A stretch of 25,349 nt of DNA. It comes from a virus. Shown piece after piece: positions 1-8,177 of the stretch (within the stretch, counting starts at the first letter, position 1; each line of letters starts with the position of its first letter). The stretch lies in IMG/VR virus record IMGVR_UViG_3300021335_000082, positions 1-25,349 of that record, one strand, 5' to 3'. Both the position numbers and the translations under genes were made by a program. The notes beneath the pieces are model-generated. The model did no database searches. It was given only the letters and a program-made list of their open reading frames with translations, and was not told the origin of the DNA.

Positions 1-109
1 AAGATGATGCTGTTAGTTTTTTAATAAACGTCATGCTACCTAAAGAAGTAATGCTACCAAAAGCTGTTGCGTTAGATACTGCTTTGTTATTTAATTTTAT
101 AAGTGCCAT
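1..109 (-). CDS. Fibre-tip paralogue, 3' end cut by window edge
   Basis: Thirty-six codons from an ATG at 109 run off the left edge with no stop. The protein starts MALIKLNNKAVSNATAFGS and reaches KKLTASS, the same plan as the next gene (MALVKYNNNS...KTLTASS), so it is a further copy of the tandem fibre-tip family. Its ATG overlaps the upstream stop as TAATG, which suggests translational coupling. It is very probably a virion tip or receptor-contact protein, but only the N-terminus is visible. Confidence 0.7.
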   Translation of the reverse strand, partial: MALIKLNNKAVSNATAFGSITSLGSMTFIKKLTASS

Positions 110-747
110 TAACTATCCTTTATTCCATAGAGTTTAATTTTTCCAGCATCTATGTTGCCAGAACTCATTTGAAATCTAATAGCATCTACAGCACTTGTTG
201 TATTTCCATAACCAGCAATAAAAGCATTAACAGACCAAGGTGTAGAATAATAACTCATGTGATTTCCATTATATAAAAAATGTTTTACAAATGTTGTAGA
301 ACTAGGATTAAATAAATACATACTACCACAAGCACTTGCATCATCATCAACGCCTAATTCAATTTCTGGTGTTAGATTTTGAAATGCTGTACTTTGTGCT
401 AAATCTTGTGAACTATTGTATCCTACTCCTACACTTGTATCATTTTCTCTGTGGTAAGCATCAAATACAGTAGTTGTTTTTGTTACATTATAGTTAGAAC
501 CACTATCTGTACTTAAATTAAATCCTAATGTTTGTTCTGAACCACTTGCTCTATGAATATTTATTAAATCTAATCTATAAATAGGATATGTGCTATCCAA
601 GACTACTCCATCAGTTCCATGTACGAATGACAATGTTGCAGAACTACTAGCAGTTAAAGTTTTAATTGGTACTAAAGAACCACTAGGTATTGAAGCAGCA
701 GCAGTTACAGCACTTATGCTATTGTTGTTGTATTTAACTAATGCCAT
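109..747 (-). CDS. Putative fibre-tip protein (tandem paralogue)
   Basis: This 212-aa protein is rich in Ser, Thr, Asn and Gly and has the look of a beta-structured phage fibre head. It is clearly paralogous to the gene at 734-1336: both carry TASSSAT near residue 35, DLAQST followed by FQ, a PSSTTFVKHF block, and a C-terminus of the form SSGN-x-D-x-G-x-IKLYGI. That C-terminal motif is typical of fibre tips in marine phages. The start lies 14 nt inside the upstream gene, with GGAG about 12 nt before the ATG. No enzyme motif is visible. Role in receptor contact is inferred from position at the end of the fibre cluster. Confidence 0.72.
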   Translation of the reverse strand: MALVKYNNNSISAVTAAASIPSGSLVPIKTLTASSSATLSFVHGTDGVVLDSTYPIYRLDLINIHRASGSEQTLGFNLSTDSGSNYNVTKTTTVFDAYHRENDTSVGVGYNSSQDLAQSTAFQNLTPEIELGVDDDASACGSMYLFNPSSTTFVKHFLYNGNHMSYYSTPWSVNAFIAGYGNTTSAVDAIRFQMSSGNIDAGKIKLYGIKDS

Positions 748-1336
748 ATAATTTTATTACTCCACTATCCATGTTGCCAGATGACATTTTAAATTGAACT
801 CCATCAATGGCTGTTGTGGTATTACAATAACCAGCCATAGAACAATCAAAAGTATAATCACCACTATAATACATATTTACTCTTGAATAAAAATGTTTTA
901 CGAAAGTTGTACTGCTTGGCGAAAATAAATGTAAAGTTCCAGCACAGCTTTCATCATTACCATTACCTATTGTTTTTGTTACTGGTTGAAAAGATGTTGA
1001 TTGTGCTAAATCATCACCTGAACCATATCCTAATGAAGCACCAGCTCCACCTTCTCCATGCTCTGCAGTAAAAAAAGTTGTAGTTTTAACAGCATCATAA
1101 GCTGTACTTCCATCTCTAAAACCTACTGTTAATTTTACATCATTAGTTGCTGGGTGTATGTCATAAAACTTAAACACATAAGAATCATAAGTAGAATCTA
1201 TGCCAGATGTAAAAGATATTGTAGCTGAACTAGATGCAGTTTGTGTAGCTAATAAAGTCATACCACCACCACTAATACTTGATGGTAATGCAGTTATATT
1301 TGCAAGAGAGGAGTTGTTGGCAAGGTTAATAGCCAT
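734..1336 (-). CDS. Putative fibre-tip protein (tandem paralogue)
   Basis: A 200-aa low-complexity, beta-rich protein with AGGAG upstream of its ATG. It shares the blocks TASSSAT, DLAQSTSFQ, PSSTTFVKHF and MSSGN-x-D-x-G-x-IKLYGI with the gene just downstream. The middle regions differ greatly in sequence, as expected if exposed loops diverge while a scaffold is conserved. The C-terminal domain of the 312-aa gene at 1561-2499 belongs to the same group. It probably assembles at the distal end of the tail fibres. The exact receptor and the oligomeric state cannot be read from sequence. Confidence 0.72.
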   Translation of the reverse strand: MAINLANNSSLANITALPSSISGGGMTLLATQTASSSATISFTSGIDSTYDSYVFKFYDIHPATNDVKLTVGFRDGSTAYDAVKTTTFFTAEHGEGGAGASLGYGSGDDLAQSTSFQPVTKTIGNGNDESCAGTLHLFSPSSTTFVKHFYSRVNMYYSGDYTFDCSMAGYCNTTTAIDGVQFKMSSGNMDSGVIKLYGIS

Positions 1337-1339
1337 TGA

Positions 1340-1552
1340 TTAAACTCCTATTAGTGCTTTAACTTCTTCTTCGGATAATCCTAAGTCTAGTAACTTTTGT
1401 TTGCCAGATGCTTTTTTAGTTATAGCGTTTGCCTTTGCATCTATCTCTGCTTGTTTTTCAATAGCAAATTGTGCTTCTTCATTATCTCTTGCAGTTTCTT
1501 CTGCTGCTGTGAATTGTACTTTTGTTCCGTTTATTAAATTATATCTTGTCAT
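1340..1552 (-). CDS. Small fibre-associated protein, possible fibre assembly chaperone
   Basis: A 70-aa charged, helical protein with AAAGGA before its ATG. The middle is Ala/Glu-rich (ETARDNEEAQFAIEKQAEID). The C-terminus LLDLGLSEEEVKALIG resembles the C-terminus of the 89-aa protein at 2502-2771 (KLKALGLTDAEIEAFRG). Both sit directly next to a fibre gene. Small acidic helical proteins in this position are often fibre assembly or attachment factors in tailed phages, so that role is a reasonable inference but unproven. Confidence 0.6.
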   Translation of the reverse strand: MTRYNLINGTKVQFTAAEETARDNEEAQFAIEKQAEIDAKANAITKKASGKQKLLDLGLSEEEVKALIGV

Positions 1553-1560
1553 AAATTCCT

Positions 1561-2499
1561 TTAATGTTTTAATCCGTATAATGTTATTGTTCCAGCATCA
1601 AAATTTCCAGCCGATGGATAAATTGTAAATCCTGTCAAAGCAGCTGCACTAGCTGAATATGTTCCAGCAATATGATGATGATAAAACCATGTGTCACTTC
1701 CATTGTCATAAATATTATGAGCAGAACCAAAAAAATATTTTGCATAAGAAGTGTTTAATGGGTCATGTAAATGAAAATTAAAGTAAACGGCTCTTTTTGC
1801 TGCATTACTATCAGTATTATTACTTATGGATACAGTTGAAGCTAATTTAAAAAATGCTGATCTATCTGCATTATTATCTTCTTCCATAGCACCATTTGAA
1901 TTTTGAAGTCTAATTGTGTTTTGAGTCCAAATATAATTACTGGCTGTTACATCTGAATTACTTTCTCTAAATCTCATGTATATACTGGTATCAGCGTCTG
2001 GTCTTATAGATGAACCTATAATAAAATAATTTTTATAAGTAGATGAAAAAAGACCATTAAAAGTTACTGCAGTTGTATTTGCTGATATAGTTGATGTTGA
2101 AAGTTTAACCATATCACCACCACCAGGAGCTGCAAAAGTATTATCTCCTCTTAAAAAAGTTGTAGCATCTTTAGTTCCTGTTGCTGTTAGTTTAGCAAGT
2201 GAAACTGTACTGTCAGATGGTACACCAAGATCAAGAACTGAACCTAGTATCTGAATAAAATTTATAACATCTCCTGTAACTAAGTTAGATGCAAAGGTAA
2301 TTGTAGAACCAGATACAGTATAAGAACTGCCTGGTGCTTGTAAAATACCATTCAAACTAACTAGCATATGATTAGCAGTTTCTGGTACTACATTAACTCC
2401 ACCTACTTGCATAGTGTATGCTGCTTGACCATTTACAACACTTATTGCATCACAAACTTGAAAGTTTCCTACTGTTGGTTCTCTGCCTATATATGCCAT
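1561..2499 (-). CDS. Fibre protein with MAYIG N-terminus and tip-like C-terminal domain
   Basis: A 312-aa protein with GAGG upstream of its ATG. Residues 1-130 form a typical marine-phage fibre N-terminal module: MAYIGREPTVGNFQ, then a beta-rich stretch with an SLNGILQ motif, then TKDATTFLRGDNTFAAPGGG. The C-terminal half ends SAGNFDAGTITLYGLK, matching the LYGI terminus of the tip paralogues at 1-1336. The gene therefore reads as an attachment module fused to the tip domain that its downstream neighbours carry alone. Virion attachment through the N-terminus and host contact through the C-terminus are inferred. Confidence 0.75.
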   Translation of the reverse strand: MAYIGREPTVGNFQVCDAISVVNGQAAYTMQVGGVNVVPETANHMLVSLNGILQAPGSSYTVSGSTITFASNLVTGDVINFIQILGSVLDLGVPSDSTVSLAKLTATGTKDATTFLRGDNTFAAPGGGDMVKLSTSTISANTTAVTFNGLFSSTYKNYFIIGSSIRPDADTSIYMRFRESNSDVTASNYIWTQNTIRLQNSNGAMEEDNNADRSAFFKLASTVSISNNTDSNAAKRAVYFNFHLHDPLNTSYAKYFFGSAHNIYDNGSDTWFYHHHIAGTYSASAAALTGFTIYPSAGNFDAGTITLYGLKH

Positions 2500-2501
2500 A
2501 A

Positions 2502-2771
2502 TTATTTTCCTCTAAATGCTTCTATTTCAGCATCAGTTAATCCTAATGCTTTTAATTTGTTTTGTGCTGATGTTTTGTTATCTATAACTGCTTGTGCTTC
2601 TGCATCTAACTCATTTTGTGCTTGTGTTAATTTAGCTTCTATATCGGATTTAGAAATAGCACTTGTTCCATCTTCCCAAGTAATACTATCTAAATCATTT
2701 CCAGAAATAGAAAGTCTTGCATCTGAATTTATAATTTTTACTGCTCTAATTATTGCGTCTGTTGTTGCCAT
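2502..2771 (-). CDS. Small fibre-associated protein, possible fibre assembly chaperone
   Basis: An 89-aa acidic protein with AGGAG before its ATG, placed between the two MAYIG fibre genes with gaps of 2 nt or less. It has a predicted helical middle (AKLTQAQNELDAEAQAVID) and ends LKALGLTDAEIEAFRG, the motif shared with the 70-aa protein at 1340-1552. The N-terminal 45 residues (MATTDAIIRAVKIINSDARL) are different from that paralogue. Function as an assembly factor for the adjoining fibre is inferred from position and size only. Confidence 0.6.
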   Translation of the reverse strand: MATTDAIIRAVKIINSDARLSISGNDLDSITWEDGTSAISKSDIEAKLTQAQNELDAEAQAVIDNKTSAQNKLKALGLTDAEIEAFRGK

Positions 2772-2772
2772 A

Positions 2773-3351
2773 TTATGCTCCTATCTCAAATGCTGTTATT
2801 ACTGCGTGTGGACCATTTGCAGAAACTTTTGCTGTATTTCCATTAGTGCCTCTCATATATACTTGATACGTTAATTCTGAAGTAGAATTTGGACTATCTA
2901 AAAATGTCATAGTTATATTTGTATAAACATTAGGCATTTGTACTGCAAGACCAGATGAACTATCTCCTAAATTTGTACTATCTCTAAATATTGTATAGTA
3001 TGCATTTTCGCCAGTTCCTGTATTTTGAACAGGAGTATGGCATATAACAAAAATTTTACTTGAAGTTGCTGATGGTGTTATATCAACTGATAAAGTGTTT
3101 GAACCAGTTGCAAAAGAAGTAGAGCTTGTTGTTCTTGTTGTGCCATCTTCAGCAGTAACAACTTGTAAAAGTTTTCCACCACCACCAATTAAACTAGCAT
3201 CTAATCTTTTTAAAACACCAGCATCACTAATTAAAAATTCATCTGTATCAGCAGGAGCTACTGCTAAAGCTGTTTGACCAGTAATAACTGTTGGATCAAG
3301 ATCACTTGCTACAACTGGTTTGTTAGCTGGTTTAGAACCTATATATGCCAT
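2773..3351 (-). CDS. Fibre protein with MAYIG N-terminus
   Basis: A 192-aa protein starting MAYIGSKPANKPVVASDLDP, the same N-terminal signature as the gene at 1561-2499, followed by VITGQTALAVAPADTDEFLI, a module common in phage fibre and collar proteins. A GGGG linker near residue 58 leads into a C-terminal beta-rich domain (SVDITPSATSSKIFV, then TVYMRG-like strands). It lacks the LYGI terminus. The start has GGAT as a weak ribosome site. It is probably a short fibre or a fibre connector. Confidence 0.7.
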   Translation of the reverse strand: MAYIGSKPANKPVVASDLDPTVITGQTALAVAPADTDEFLISDAGVLKRLDASLIGGGGKLLQVVTAEDGTTRTTSSTSFATGSNTLSVDITPSATSSKIFVICHTPVQNTGTGENAYYTIFRDSTNLGDSSSGLAVQMPNVYTNITMTFLDSPNSTSELTYQVYMRGTNGNTAKVSANGPHAVITAFEIGA

Positions 3352-3360
3352 AAATTAATC

Positions 3361-3726
3361 CTATGTAATTTCCATTATTGATAGTGTTCCAGAAAGTTTG
3401 TCTGCTACTGAACAATCTATTTGAATTTTGTCTCCAGCTTCTAATACAACTTTTCCACCAGATAAAAGCTCTAATGAACTTCCAGATGGAATTGTTACAT
3501 CTTTAACTAACATTGATGTGCCATTAGCTACATTGTTAGCTCCACCTCTATTAGATGTTGTAGAAACTAATTCTACTTCAGCAGTAACTGCTGTTGAGTG
3601 AATATTTGCAAGTACCAATCCTAATACAACTGTTGTCGTACTAGATGCTACTGTGTACATAACATAAGGAGTCCCAGCACTAGCTGGTTCTGCTGCAAAT
3701 GTTACTGTCTTAAATGTGTTTGCCAT
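3361..3726 (-). CDS. Small beta-rich virion protein
   Basis: A 121-aa protein with AAGGAG upstream of its ATG, between the 601-aa fibre and the MAYIG genes. It reads as alternating beta strands with conserved-looking blocks VVLGLVLANIHSTAVTAEVE, VKDVTIPSGSSLELLSG and GDKIQIDCS. Proteins of this pattern occur in tail gene clusters of marine phages and are annotated as virion structural, without a precise role. A collar, fibre-connector or decoration role is possible. Confidence 0.6.
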   Translation of the reverse strand: MANTFKTVTFAAEPASAGTPYVMYTVASSTTTVVLGLVLANIHSTAVTAEVELVSTTSNRGGANNVANGTSMLVKDVTIPSGSSLELLSGGKVVLEAGDKIQIDCSVADKLSGTLSIMEIT

Positions 3727-3751
3727 TTATTATTTTCTCCTTATTATTAAT

Positions 3752-5557
3752 TTATCCAAGTGCAATTGCAAGTGCTGTTGGGTCGTCTATATTAGCTTGT
3801 ACTAATGTTATCATTCTAGATAATGCAGCTTTTCTATTTGTGCCACCAGCTCCATCATCAACTATTATTAAATCACTTGTAGTTAGATCTGCACCTATAT
3901 CAGTTCCACCATCAATATTTAATGCTGTTAAAGAAACTTTATTTGCTGTTCCAATAGTTCCTAATTTTGTATCTGCAATACTATTAATTGCAAGAGTAAT
4001 ATTTCCATTAGATGTAATAGGTGTGTTACCAACTGTAATTTCACCAGCACCTGCATCTGCTATACCTATGCTAGTTACTGTACCAACATTTGATGGTGTA
4101 ATAACATTGTAAGTAATTGAGTCAGAACCTAATGAAGCTGTGTTATTTGTTGTGCAAAGAAATATTTTATTATCATTTGCAGTACCTTGATTAACTACAA
4201 TCATTTGTCCTGATAGCTCATCAATAGTATTAAATTGTGTATCTCTACTTGCAGTACCACTAGATACAACAGTATATAAACCATTTTGTGATGCTGTAGA
4301 TTGATCTTTAACTAATACTCTATCTCCAGTTACAAGAGTTACTCCATCAATAGTATCACCATTTTGTAAATCTGCTGTTAAATCTATATTAGCTGTAGTT
4401 GCAGCTTCTGCAATAATTCTAGTTCTTAGTCCTGCAACTGCATCATTAACATATGTTGTTGCTGCTTTAGTATCTATTTGTGTTTGGATTGCTGAAGATA
4501 CTCCATTAAGATAACCAAACTCTGTATTAGAAATAGATCCATCATGAATTTTAGTAGCTGCAATTGCTGCACTAGAATTAATATCTGCATTAACAATTGA
4601 ATCATCTACAATTTTAGATGAGTTTACTGAGTTACTTGCAAGTTTAGCAAGAGTAATATTAGCATCTGCTATATGAGCAGTATCAATTGAGCCATCAGTA
4701 TAATGTTCTGAGTCAATAGCATCATCAGCAATTTTGGCCCCATTAATTGAATCTGCTGCTAAATGAGCATTGTCTATACTTCCATCAACATATTGATCTG
4801 AGTCTATAGAGTTAGCTGCCATCTTAGCAACTGTAATTTGTGAATCTGCAATGTGTGCTGTGTCTATTGAACCATCAACGTAATGTTCTGAATCTATACT
4901 ATCATCTGCAATTTTACTTCCATTTACAGAGTCTGCAGATAAATGTGCAAGATCAATTGATCCATCAACATATTGATCGCTATCAATACTGTTTACAGAC
5001 ATATGAGCTAAGTCAATACTTCCATCTACGTATGAATCTGAATCTACTGAATTGGCTGCCATTTTTGCAGTTGTAATTGCATCATCAGCTATATTAGCTG
5101 TTCCAATTACACCAGTAGGTATTGAGTTATTTGTTTTTGCTAATACACCAATATGTACACTTGTAATAGCTTCACTAGATAATGAACCTGAATCCCAAGT
5201 TACATTAACTGTAGTATTTGTTGAAAAAGATGTACTAGATATAGTACCATATATTGTGCCTGGAGTTGATGCTACAACTTTAACTCTACGTCCAGCATGA
5301 TAAATAGCTGTTACATTTGCTCCATCAATAGTAAATGATGAACTTGATGCATAAGTAGCTGTGTAAGTACCTGCACCATCACCATACTCAATCCATTCAG
5401 CAGTATTGTAATGCTGTCTAATATCTGCCATAACACTTCTAAAAGCATTATTAATATTTGATGGTAACATTCCTTCAGCAACTGAAACTGAATTAGTTCC
5501 TGTAGCTGTATTGTTTGCTGATGTTGTATCGTATTTACCTAAAAATGTTCCTGCCAT
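3752..5557 (-). CDS. Long tail fibre with decapeptide-repeat shaft
   Basis: A 601-aa fibre with AAGGAT before the ATG. Residues 1-150 form the attachment end: MAGTFLGKYDTTSANN, then EGMLPSNINNAFRSVMADIR, a motif common in marine phage fibres. Residues 151-330 are 18 consecutive ten-residue repeats of the form ID-S-x-x-Y-V-D-G-S alternating with ID-x-AH-x-x-x-x-S. Residues about 375-450 match the common fibre domain with TIDGVTLVTGDRVLVKDQ and NGLYTV. The rest is beta-rich with no obvious catalytic site. It is the first fibre gene after the nozzle gene, which suggests it attaches to the tail itself, while the downstream array supplies other fibres or tips. Confidence 0.85.
   Translation of the reverse strand: MAGTFLGKYDTTSANNTATGTNSVSVAEGMLPSNINNAFRSVMADIRQHYNTAEWIEYGDGAGTYTATYASSSSFTIDGANVTAIYHAGRRVKVVASTPGTIYGTISSTSFSTNTTVNVTWDSGSLSSEAITSVHIGVLAKTNNSIPTGVIGTANIADDAITTAKMAANSVDSDSYVDGSIDLAHMSVNSIDSDQYVDGSIDLAHLSADSVNGSKIADDSIDSEHYVDGSIDTAHIADSQITVAKMAANSIDSDQYVDGSIDNAHLAADSINGAKIADDAIDSEHYTDGSIDTAHIADANITLAKLASNSVNSSKIVDDSIVNADINSSAAIAATKIHDGSISNTEFGYLNGVSSAIQTQIDTKAATTYVNDAVAGLRTRIIAEAATTANIDLTADLQNGDTIDGVTLVTGDRVLVKDQSTASQNGLYTVVSSGTASRDTQFNTIDELSGQMIVVNQGTANDNKIFLCTTNNTASLGSDSITYNVITPSNVGTVTSIGIADAGAGEITVGNTPITSNGNITLAINSIADTKLGTIGTANKVSLTALNIDGGTDIGADLTTSDLIIVDDGAGGTNRKAALSRMITLVQANIDDPTALAIALG
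4568..5107 (-). repeat. 18 tandem decapeptide codon repeats in the fibre shaft
   Basis: Within the 601-aa fibre, codons 151-330 fall into 18 units of exactly 30 nt with no indel. Units alternate among types such as IDSDQYVDGS, IDLAHLSADS, INGAKIADDA and ITVAKMAANS. There is also a higher-order repeat: the six-unit block at 4658-4837 matches the eight-unit block at 4838-5077 if one 20-residue pair in the latter is treated as an internal duplication. A tandem array like this can expand or contract by slippage and would set shaft length. Confidence 0.9.
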
Positions 5558-5566
5558 AATTTATCC

Positions 5567-5713
5567 TTACTCCATAAACCAAACGAAAGCTTTATCGCTT
5601 TCACTATTATTTTTATTTACTAATGTATTAATTGCTTCTTCAATTTGTCTTTGAAAAAATTCTTGTGTCTCCATAGAATATCTAACATTATCTATATCTG
5701 TTGAATCACTCAT
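5567..5713 (-). CDS. 48-aa conserved-looking small protein between nozzle and fibre
   Basis: An ORF of 48 codons starts at 5713, where its ATG overlaps the stop of the nozzle gene as TAATG, and ends at 5567, ten bases before the fibre start. The protein begins MSDSTDIDNVRYSMETQEFF, continues with an amphipathic helix (QRQIEEAINTLVNK) and ends KAFVWFME. It fills exactly the gap between two long genes and carries the fibre gene's ribosome site just after its stop. Small helical proteins here may help tail or fibre assembly, but I do not recognise the family. Confidence 0.65.
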   Translation of the reverse strand: MSDSTDIDNVRYSMETQEFFQRQIEEAINTLVNKNNSESDKAFVWFME

Positions 5714-7176
5714 TATCTATATCCTGCTTTTGATGCAACAATATCAATTCCTTGTGCATGTTTAAATGTTATTCCTGAAGCTATTTTTACATTAGCTCTT
5801 ATGTATCTACCTGATTGTCTAACAGGATTAATACCACTATCTACCATAGAAGATGAACTAGACTCTGTTTCTGTGTCTGCTAATCTTTCTCTAGTTTTTA
5901 CAGTAACTGTTGCTTCTGCATCTACTATTGGTCTAACTCCTTGAATATTTGTTCTAGCTCCTGGAAATCCTTCTATCTCAGCTGTTTCTATTTCACATTC
6001 ATTTGAGTTTCCTGAAAAGATTGCAGCTTTAAATTCGTTATCTATTCCACCTAAAAACATTTGTCCACCATCCCAATAATCTGTATCTAAAGCAGCATTA
6101 ATATCTTCAAGATTTTGAGATATAATATCCATTAATTCTACTGTATAAGCTCCTACAAATTGTGGAAAAATTTGACTAGCATTTGTTTTTGCTAAAGACC
6201 ATTTTTGTGTAGCATAATTATATATAATCATTCTATCACAAGTACCTGTTGTATTAGAAGTATTATTAACTGATGGGTACAACCACATAGCTAATGTATT
6301 AAAAGGGTCTGTTGCTGCTACTATTCTATCAGCATATGCTTTATTTAAATCAGCATCAAAAAATCTATTAACTTTTTCTACTCCAATACCTACTACGTTA
6401 TCACCTTGTATTTCATAAAATCCATCATCAGCATAAAAAAATACACGTCTATTATCTTGACAAACTGTTCTTCCGTATACTGCTCCTCTGTTTGGAGATA
6501 TAACTGACAGTCTAAATACTGTTGCTCCACCAACATAGTCCATACGAACTATTTGATTTTGTCTAAATACATAACCTACTTCTCCAGAAGTTATAGCTAC
6601 AATTTTACCACCTGATCCTGGAAGGTCTTGGAAGTCTGATTGTTTACCTGACCATACTGTTATGTCATTAATACCAGACCATTGAATTCTGTTTGTTGCT
6701 CCACTAATATTACCTGTAACTAAGAAATCCCTAATAACTCCAGAGACTCTAAACAAAGGACAAGTTCCTGCAGTTTGAATTGATGTAAGATCAGCAAAAT
6801 TAGTTGATGTTCCCATTAAAAAAAATTGAGCTGCATCTACTCCATTACTTGCAATTACGTATTCACCAAACTGTGTAAATGTCCAATAGTCATCATCATC
6901 TCCTGTTAAACTTCCTTTACGAGAAGTAAAAGATCCTGATGCTAATTGATATATATCTGTTTTAGTTGCTACAAAATTAAATACAGCATTAGAGTTATCT
7001 CTAAATGAACCTGAACCATGTGCATCTTTACCAGTTGTTGATGTACCTGAATATGATACCAATGATGGAAATCTTTTATAAGATCCTAAAGCATGGTAAA
7101 CATTAGTTGCTATGTTAGCTCCTTTCATACCATGTGCTGGTTGATCAGGTAGCCATTCTCCAAAAGGTATTTGCAT
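5713..7176 (-). CDS. Tail nozzle / gp10-like tail protein
   Basis: A 487-aa protein beginning MQIPFGEWLPDQPAHGMKGA, with a rich series of beta blades (DYWTFTQFGEYVIASNG, IRDFLVTGNI, WSGKQSDFQDLPGSGGKI). This matches the podovirus tail hub/nozzle group that includes P22 gp10-like packaged-DNA stabilisation proteins and the nozzle of SU10-type phages, usually about 450-500 aa. The start follows the adaptor stop as TAATG, giving the adaptor-nozzle order expected for a short tail. It likely closes the portal channel after packaging and forms the ejection conduit. Confidence 0.75.
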   Translation of the reverse strand: MQIPFGEWLPDQPAHGMKGANIATNVYHALGSYKRFPSLVSYSGTSTTGKDAHGSGSFRDNSNAVFNFVATKTDIYQLASGSFTSRKGSLTGDDDDYWTFTQFGEYVIASNGVDAAQFFLMGTSTNFADLTSIQTAGTCPLFRVSGVIRDFLVTGNISGATNRIQWSGINDITVWSGKQSDFQDLPGSGGKIVAITSGEVGYVFRQNQIVRMDYVGGATVFRLSVISPNRGAVYGRTVCQDNRRVFFYADDGFYEIQGDNVVGIGVEKVNRFFDADLNKAYADRIVAATDPFNTLAMWLYPSVNNTSNTTGTCDRMIIYNYATQKWSLAKTNASQIFPQFVGAYTVELMDIISQNLEDINAALDTDYWDGGQMFLGGIDNEFKAAIFSGNSNECEIETAEIEGFPGARTNIQGVRPIVDAEATVTVKTRERLADTETESSSSSMVDSGINPVRQSGRYIRANVKIASGITFKHAQGIDIVASKAGYR

Positions 7177-7838
7177 TATCTAGCCCTATAAAATGATAAA
7201 TCTGTTTGTACGTCTGTTCTTTGTGATACTGGTGCTCCACCATATGAATCTTGTTTGTCGTTATTTTCACATCTTTCTAATGCAGATATATACATTTGTA
7301 ACCATTGTTGAACTTGGTTAGGATCTATACCACCTAAGAAGTTTGCTGCATGGTATAAAGAACCATACAAATATATTCCAGGATGATTAGTTAATATGTA
7401 ATTAGATGTAGATGTATCGCTTAATGCTGGAAATCTTTTATAATATGATAAGTAACCAGTATAAGCTGAGTCTGGTGCAGGGCCAAATCTTAAAGATTCA
7501 GCTGCGTTATCACTTTCAATTGTATAAACTCTAGGTCTAGCAGTTGTAGATCCTGCTTTAATTTCAAACATATTATGAGGTGTAATATATTCTAATGCAT
7601 ATTTAGTACCAGCAGATAATATATAAAATGATCTTACTCCAATAAAACCAGTAGGAACTGTTTCAGTTTCTGAGTCTACTGTAATAGCATCAATTTGTTC
7701 CATTTGTCTTATTCTTAACTTAGCATTAAAATCAGCTTCTGCTAATCCAATGAAATCGTCAATTTGATTTGTTAAATCAGATCTATTAAGCCAATCTGCT
7801 ATAGATGCTTTTAGTCCTGAATATGTTGTTAATGCCAT
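7176..7838 (-). CDS. Head-to-tail adaptor (tail tubular A-like)
   Basis: A 220-aa protein starting MALTTYSGLKASIADWLNRS, followed by an IDDFIGLAEADFNAKLRIRQ helix-rich block and a C-terminal helix with YISALERCENNDKQ. This layout is that of podovirus adaptors (T7 gp11-like, SU10 adaptor family, about 190-230 aa), which form the dodecameric ring below the portal. It lies between a small connector-region gene and the nozzle and overlaps both by TAATG junctions, indicating coupled translation. Confidence 0.8.
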   Translation of the reverse strand: MALTTYSGLKASIADWLNRSDLTNQIDDFIGLAEADFNAKLRIRQMEQIDAITVDSETETVPTGFIGVRSFYILSAGTKYALEYITPHNMFEIKAGSTTARPRVYTIESDNAAESLRFGPAPDSAYTGYLSYYKRFPALSDTSTSNYILTNHPGIYLYGSLYHAANFLGGIDPNQVQQWLQMYISALERCENNDKQDSYGGAPVSQRTDVQTDLSFYRAR

Positions 7839-8176
7839 TATAAATTTCCTTCAGCTGTTCTGAAATATCTAAACTCATTACTATTAAGTTTAGTTCTCAT
7901 AATTTTTTTTTGAATTTCTTTGGGTAATTGAAACCAGTTATTTGTTCCATTGTATTCTTTAGCCCATATTGAAAGTATTAAAGGTGGAATACTTGCCACT
8001 CTTTTCATTTCTTTAGCACCAGATATATAACCAGAGTCATGATTATAAAGAGCTTTGTTTCTTTTTAACAAAGGGTTTACATCTTGAGAGTTATTAATAG
8101 TTAATTGACCATTAGACTCTTGGATGTACTTAGTCTTTATTCCAGCATCATATTCAACTGATCTTACTTTACCCAT
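7838..8176 (-). CDS. Conserved connector-region protein
   Basis: A 112-aa protein with DVNPLLKRNKALYNHD near residue 32, a middle block VASIPPLILSIWAKE, and FRYFRTAEG at its end. Proteins with this LxxNKALYN ... RFFRT signature are frequent in environmental podovirus genomes directly upstream of the adaptor gene, so its position fits. A head-completion or connector-assembly role is inferred; no biochemical role is assigned here. It ends in a TAATG overlap with the adaptor gene. Confidence 0.65.
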   Translation of the reverse strand: MGKVRSVEYDAGIKTKYIQESNGQLTINNSQDVNPLLKRNKALYNHDSGYISGAKEMKRVASIPPLILSIWAKEYNGTNNWFQLPKEIQKKIMRTKLNSNEFRYFRTAEGNL

Positions 8177-8177
8177 A

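Noticed and set aside
4568-5107. CRISPR-like or iteron array
   Set aside because: The 30-base units are contiguous coding repeats in frame with the fibre, with no unique spacers and with synonymous variation.
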